The translations under genes and the position numbers were made by a program. From the NCBI GenBank assembly GCA_036375995.1, contig DASVBE010000308.1, positions 1 through 14,717 on the forward strand: a stretch of 14,717 nucleotides of DNA. Reading direction: 5' to 3'. Position 1 is the stretch's first letter. Each line of letters opens with the position of its first letter. Origin of the DNA: DASVBE01 sp036375995. GTDB taxonomy: Bacteria; Actinomycetota; Actinomycetes; Streptosporangiales; Streptosporangiaceae. A model generated the notes under the pieces. The model did not search any database, had not been told where the DNA came from, and worked only from the letters and a program-made list of their open reading frames with translations. Positions 12,955 through 14,717 of the stretch are shown one piece after another.

Positions 12955-13545
12955 CTACCGAACGGGTTCCGGCGGGTTGCTGCGGAAGGTCGCGATGATG
13001 ACGCCGGTGCCGGTAGTAGCGGTGCGGGTGAGGTCGAATGCGGCGGGCGGGAAACCGTCGTCAAAGAGGCGGCGTCCGTGGCCCAAGACGATCGGGTGAA
13101 TGGACAGCAGGTACTCGTCGATGAGGCCGTGGGCGCTGAGTGAGCGGATGAGGGCGCCGCTGCCCATGATGTGGAGGTCGTTGCCGGGGGTGGCCTTGAG
13201 TTCTGTGACGGCTCCGGGCACGTCACCCGTGAGCAGAGTGGAATTTGGCCACTTCAGGGTAGGAGTGCCTGTGCTGACGACGTACTTCGCGGCCCGGTTG
13301 AGGGCTTCCGTGAACGGGCTGTCCTGGGTGTTCCAGTAGCCGAGGACGTCCTCGTAGGTCCGGCGGCCGAACAGGAAACCGCTGCTGCGGGTCAGCCGCT
13401 CGCCCCAGGCTTGCTGGATCTCGGTGTCGCTGCGGGCCGCAGCCCATCCGCCGTGCGTGAAGCCGTCCCTTGTGTCCTCGTCGGGACGGCCCGGGCCCTG
13501 CATGACGCCGTCCAGGGTGACGTGGGTGATGACCACGATGCGCAT
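12955..13545 (-). CDS. Dihydrofolate reductase family protein (RibD C-terminal-like)
   Basis: The product is 196 residues, the normal length for this stand-alone family. MRIVVITHVTLDGVMQGPG (1-19) is the first strand plus substrate loop, GFLFGRRTYEDVLGYW (about 56-71) contains the conserved GRRTYE turn, and AAKYVVSTGTPTLKWPNSTLL, LHIMGSGALIRSLSAHGLIDEYLLSIHPIVLGHGRRLF (about 123-160) carries the NADPH-site glycines and the DEY..I.P.VLG.G..LF signature. These proteins resemble the reductase domain of RibD and DHFR; most act on unknown substrates and are not the folate-pathway enzyme. ATG 13545 follows an excellent ribosome-binding site (AGGAGGA, about 4 bases away). It is the first gene of a likely two-gene operon with the thioesterase, and is divergent from a TetR remnant 18 bp away. 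Confidence 0.92.
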   Translation of the reverse strand: MRIVVITHVTLDGVMQGPGRPDEDTRDGFTHGGWAAARSDTEIQQAWGERLTRSSGFLFGRRTYEDVLGYWNTQDSPFTEALNRAAKYVVSTGTPTLKWPNSTLLTGDVPGAVTELKATPGNDLHIMGSGALIRSLSAHGLIDEYLLSIHPIVLGHGRRLFDDGFPPAAFDLTRTATTGTGVIIATFRSNPPEPVR

Positions 13546-13563
13546 GGCTCCTCCTGTCCGTCT

Positions 13564-13865
13564 CGCAGCCGCCGCCCCCGGGCGTCAGGCTACGGTGTAC
13601 CGGTACTTCACCGGCAAGCAGACGCTGTTCTCTGAGCTGGTCGTCACCACCGTGCAGGCGGTCAGCGATCCGGCCCAGGCTGAGGTGCTGCGACTCGGCG
13701 ACACCGGCCGCCGCTGTCCGCCGCCGAGCAGCTGAACTGGCTGGTCGCGGCGGAACCGCTGAACCGGGCCATGCTGCTCGGTGACAATCAGCCGTTCAGC
13801 CCGGCCGAGCTCACCGCGCACGCCGACGCGGCCGCCGGGACTTCCTGGCCGCCTACCGCAGCTGA
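13564..13865 (+). pseudogene. TetR-family regulator remnant
   Basis: Three plus-strand frames join into a TetR-like sequence: GRQATVYRYFTGKQTLFSELVVTTVQAVSDPA (end of the helix-turn-helix and helix 4, from about 13580), then, after a frame change near 13715, AAEQLNWLVAAEPLNRAMLLGDNQPFSPAELTAHADAAA, then after another change near 13830 RRDFLAAYRS with stop at 13863-13865. The first 25-30 residues, including helices 1-2, are missing: the space before it is taken by the 5' end of the DHFR-like gene. About 95 residues remain of the usual 190-220. It cannot be functional as written. An intact ancestor may have been a repressor acting locally. Confidence 0.7.
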
Positions 13866-13916
13866 GCCGCAAGCCGACGCCGGCCACCGCGACCGCGACC
13901 GCGCATCCGCAACCTA

Positions 13917-13947
13917 TTCGGCATGAGCGGCGGCGAGTCGGTACGCT
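13917..13947 (+). promoter_or_regulatory. Weak candidate promoter of tRNA-Lys
   Basis: TTCGGC (13917-13922) and TACGCT (13942-13947) are 19 bp apart, with a predicted start near 13954, 23 bases before the tRNA. The spacing is long and the -35 poor. Confidence 0.2.
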
Positions 13948-13976
13948 GCGGGCGTGGCGCTGGACCTCGGCGCCCC

Positions 13977-14051
13977 GGGGCGTTAGCTCAATGGTAGAGC
14001 AGCGGACTTTTAATCCGTCGGTTCAGGGTTCGAGCCCCTGGCGCCCCACCA
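13977..14051 (+). tRNA. tRNA-Lys (TTT), CCA encoded
   Basis: This folds as a full cloverleaf. The acceptor stem is GGGGCGT/GCGCCCC with one G-T pair, the anticodon stem GCGGA/TCCGT carries the loop CTTTTAA with anticodon TTT, the T arm is CAGGG-TTCGAGC-CCCTG, and the discriminator is A (14048). CCA follows directly at 14049-14051, unlike the other three tRNAs of the window. A possible integrase remnant lies 80 bp downstream. Confidence 0.97.
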
Positions 14052-14131
14052 GCTCGCAGTGAGTATGCCCAGCTATTCAGGGGCGCCATGCCAGCCACAA
14101 CGCCAGCCTGGAAATCCGTCCGGCAGCCTGG

Positions 14132-14230
14132 GGCGGCCCGGTGCTCTAGCAGCTCGTCGGCCCGCTGCTTGGGCATGGGCATAATACGCCTGCTGGCACC
14201 GGACTTGAGCTCGGCCAGGACCAGGCCGCC
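14132..14230 (-). pseudogene. Possible tyrosine-recombinase (integrase) fragment next to tRNA-Lys
   Basis: On the minus strand the codons from 14230 downward read GGLVLAELKSGASRRIMPMP KQRADELLEHRAA. This fits the segment LxLxxxKSxxSRRTxPLPxxLxxxLxxHRxxQ of actinobacterial phage/ICE tyrosine recombinases, which includes the catalytic Lys region on the beta-hairpin. Only about 33 residues are recognisable: no Arg-HxxR-Tyr boxes lie nearby, and the sequence after HRAA does not fit. It lies just past the 3' end of tRNA-Lys, the usual place for such genes. The match is from memory of the family pattern, so this is moderately tentative. Confidence 0.42.
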
Positions 14231-14231
14231 G

Positions 14232-14687
14232 CTAGGAGGCAGGGCGGCTAGCGGAACGTACCGGCCTTGGCGCCTCTATCTCGGCCTTCACGGCGGGCAG
14301 ATACCGGTCGGCGGTCATGCCCTTGAACAAGTCCGTCAGTTGCCTCAAGGGCGGGAACTGCCAGAACGAACGAGGACGGCCCTCCATCGTCAGCTTCGTC
14401 CCCGAGCCTTCAGGCTCGAACGAGATCGAGATGTCGCCAACCATGGACGACGACGACTTGTCCGTGATGCGCCGGTTGGGGACGAATTCGGTGTACACGT
14501 CAAAGCCCTCGATACGCAGGACGGGTGTCTTGGTAACCCAGCGGTAGTAGGTGCCCACGCCCTCGTCGGTCAGTTTGACATCCGTCACGTCGAAGTGCAT
14601 CGTCATGCCCTCCGGCACGTACCTGGGGTCCTTGACGATGTCGAACACCTTCTCCACCGGGGCCTCGATGTGGATGCTGCGCTTCAT
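14232..14687 (-). CDS. SRPBCC (START/Bet v1-like) family protein
   Basis: The product is about 151 residues. MKRSIHIEAPVEKVFDIVKDPRYVPEG is the classic SRPBCC opening (SI.I.AP.e.VF....DP...P), followed by alternating strands (VGTYYRWVTKTPVLRIEGFDVYTEFVPNRRITDKSSSSMVGDISISFEPEGSGTKLTMEG) and the long C-terminal helix (LRQLTDLFKGMTADRYLPAVKAEIEA), which together make a hydrophobic ligand cavity. Family members include polyketide cyclases and lipid-binding proteins; the ligand is unknown. ATG 14696 is also in frame, but AGGGGAG touches it. The same motif is about 9 bases from ATG 14687, so the second Met is preferred. The right edge of the window leaves its upstream context unknown. Confidence 0.85.
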   Translation of the reverse strand: MKRSIHIEAPVEKVFDIVKDPRYVPEGMTMHFDVTDVKLTDEGVGTYYRWVTKTPVLRIEGFDVYTEFVPNRRITDKSSSSMVGDISISFEPEGSGTKLTMEGRPRSFWQFPPLRQLTDLFKGMTADRYLPAVKAEIEAPRPVRSASRPAS

Positions 14688-14717
14688 GGTGCTCATCTCC
14701 CCTGAATTGCCTGTTAG

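Noticed and set aside
13988..14131. C-terminal part of a minus-strand ORF ending GARTLNRRIKSPLLYH
   Set aside because: The end is the antisense of tRNA-Lys. Only the segment at 14132-14230 may be a real gene remnant.
14088..14705. 205-codon plus-strand ORF opposite the SRPBCC gene
   Set aside because: It is a hydrophilic shadow. The minus strand carries a clear SRPBCC sequence and ribosome-binding site.

Overview
The window is GC-rich DNA (G/C strongly preferred at third codon positions, several GTG starts) with the gene content of an actinobacterium of the filamentous, Streptosporangiales/Frankia-like kind. The genus cannot be fixed from this sequence alone.

Layout. Positions 1-886 hold a minus-strand aminoglycoside-phosphotransferase-fold kinase cut by the left edge. 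Positions 1106-1391 hold a minus-strand tRNA operon, Glu-Asp-Phe in transcription order, with a plausible promoter. Positions 1550-4016 look like decaying accessory DNA: a palindromic operator, the first third of an MFS transporter that stops at a 60-bp inverted-repeat element, a secreted protein whose signal peptide and body are in different frames, and a broken response regulator. Positions 4123-5652 hold a divergent pair, a PspC-domain membrane protein and a complete glutaryl-CoA dehydrogenase. Positions 5672-10501 are one very long minus-strand gene: about 970 residues of disordered, repeat-rich N-terminus fused to a polytopic membrane domain resembling GT-C glycosyltransferases. From 10926 to 13545 come small metabolic genes: a GNAT/NATD1-like protein, a metallo-beta-lactamase-fold protein with a zinc ribbon, a TesB-like thioesterase and a dihydrofolate-reductase-like protein. 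The last two are 11 bp apart and probably cotranscribed. From 13564 to 14231 there is more decay around a plus-strand tRNA-Lys gene: a TetR remnant before it and a possible tyrosine-recombinase remnant after it. A SRPBCC protein closes the window.

How the parts fit. Apart from the tRNA operon and the thioesterase/reductase pair, most genes look like independent units, several ending at clear hairpin terminators (3645-3682, 4081-4113, 11231-11248). I see no CRISPR array, complete insertion sequence, restriction system or biosynthetic cluster. The most unusual items are the giant N-terminally extended membrane protein, with tryptophan every 7-8 residues and a recurrent [SN]-[LV]-F-[ER]-P motif, the 20-20-20 inverted repeat at the broken transporter, and the pseudogenes clustering beside the two tRNA loci.
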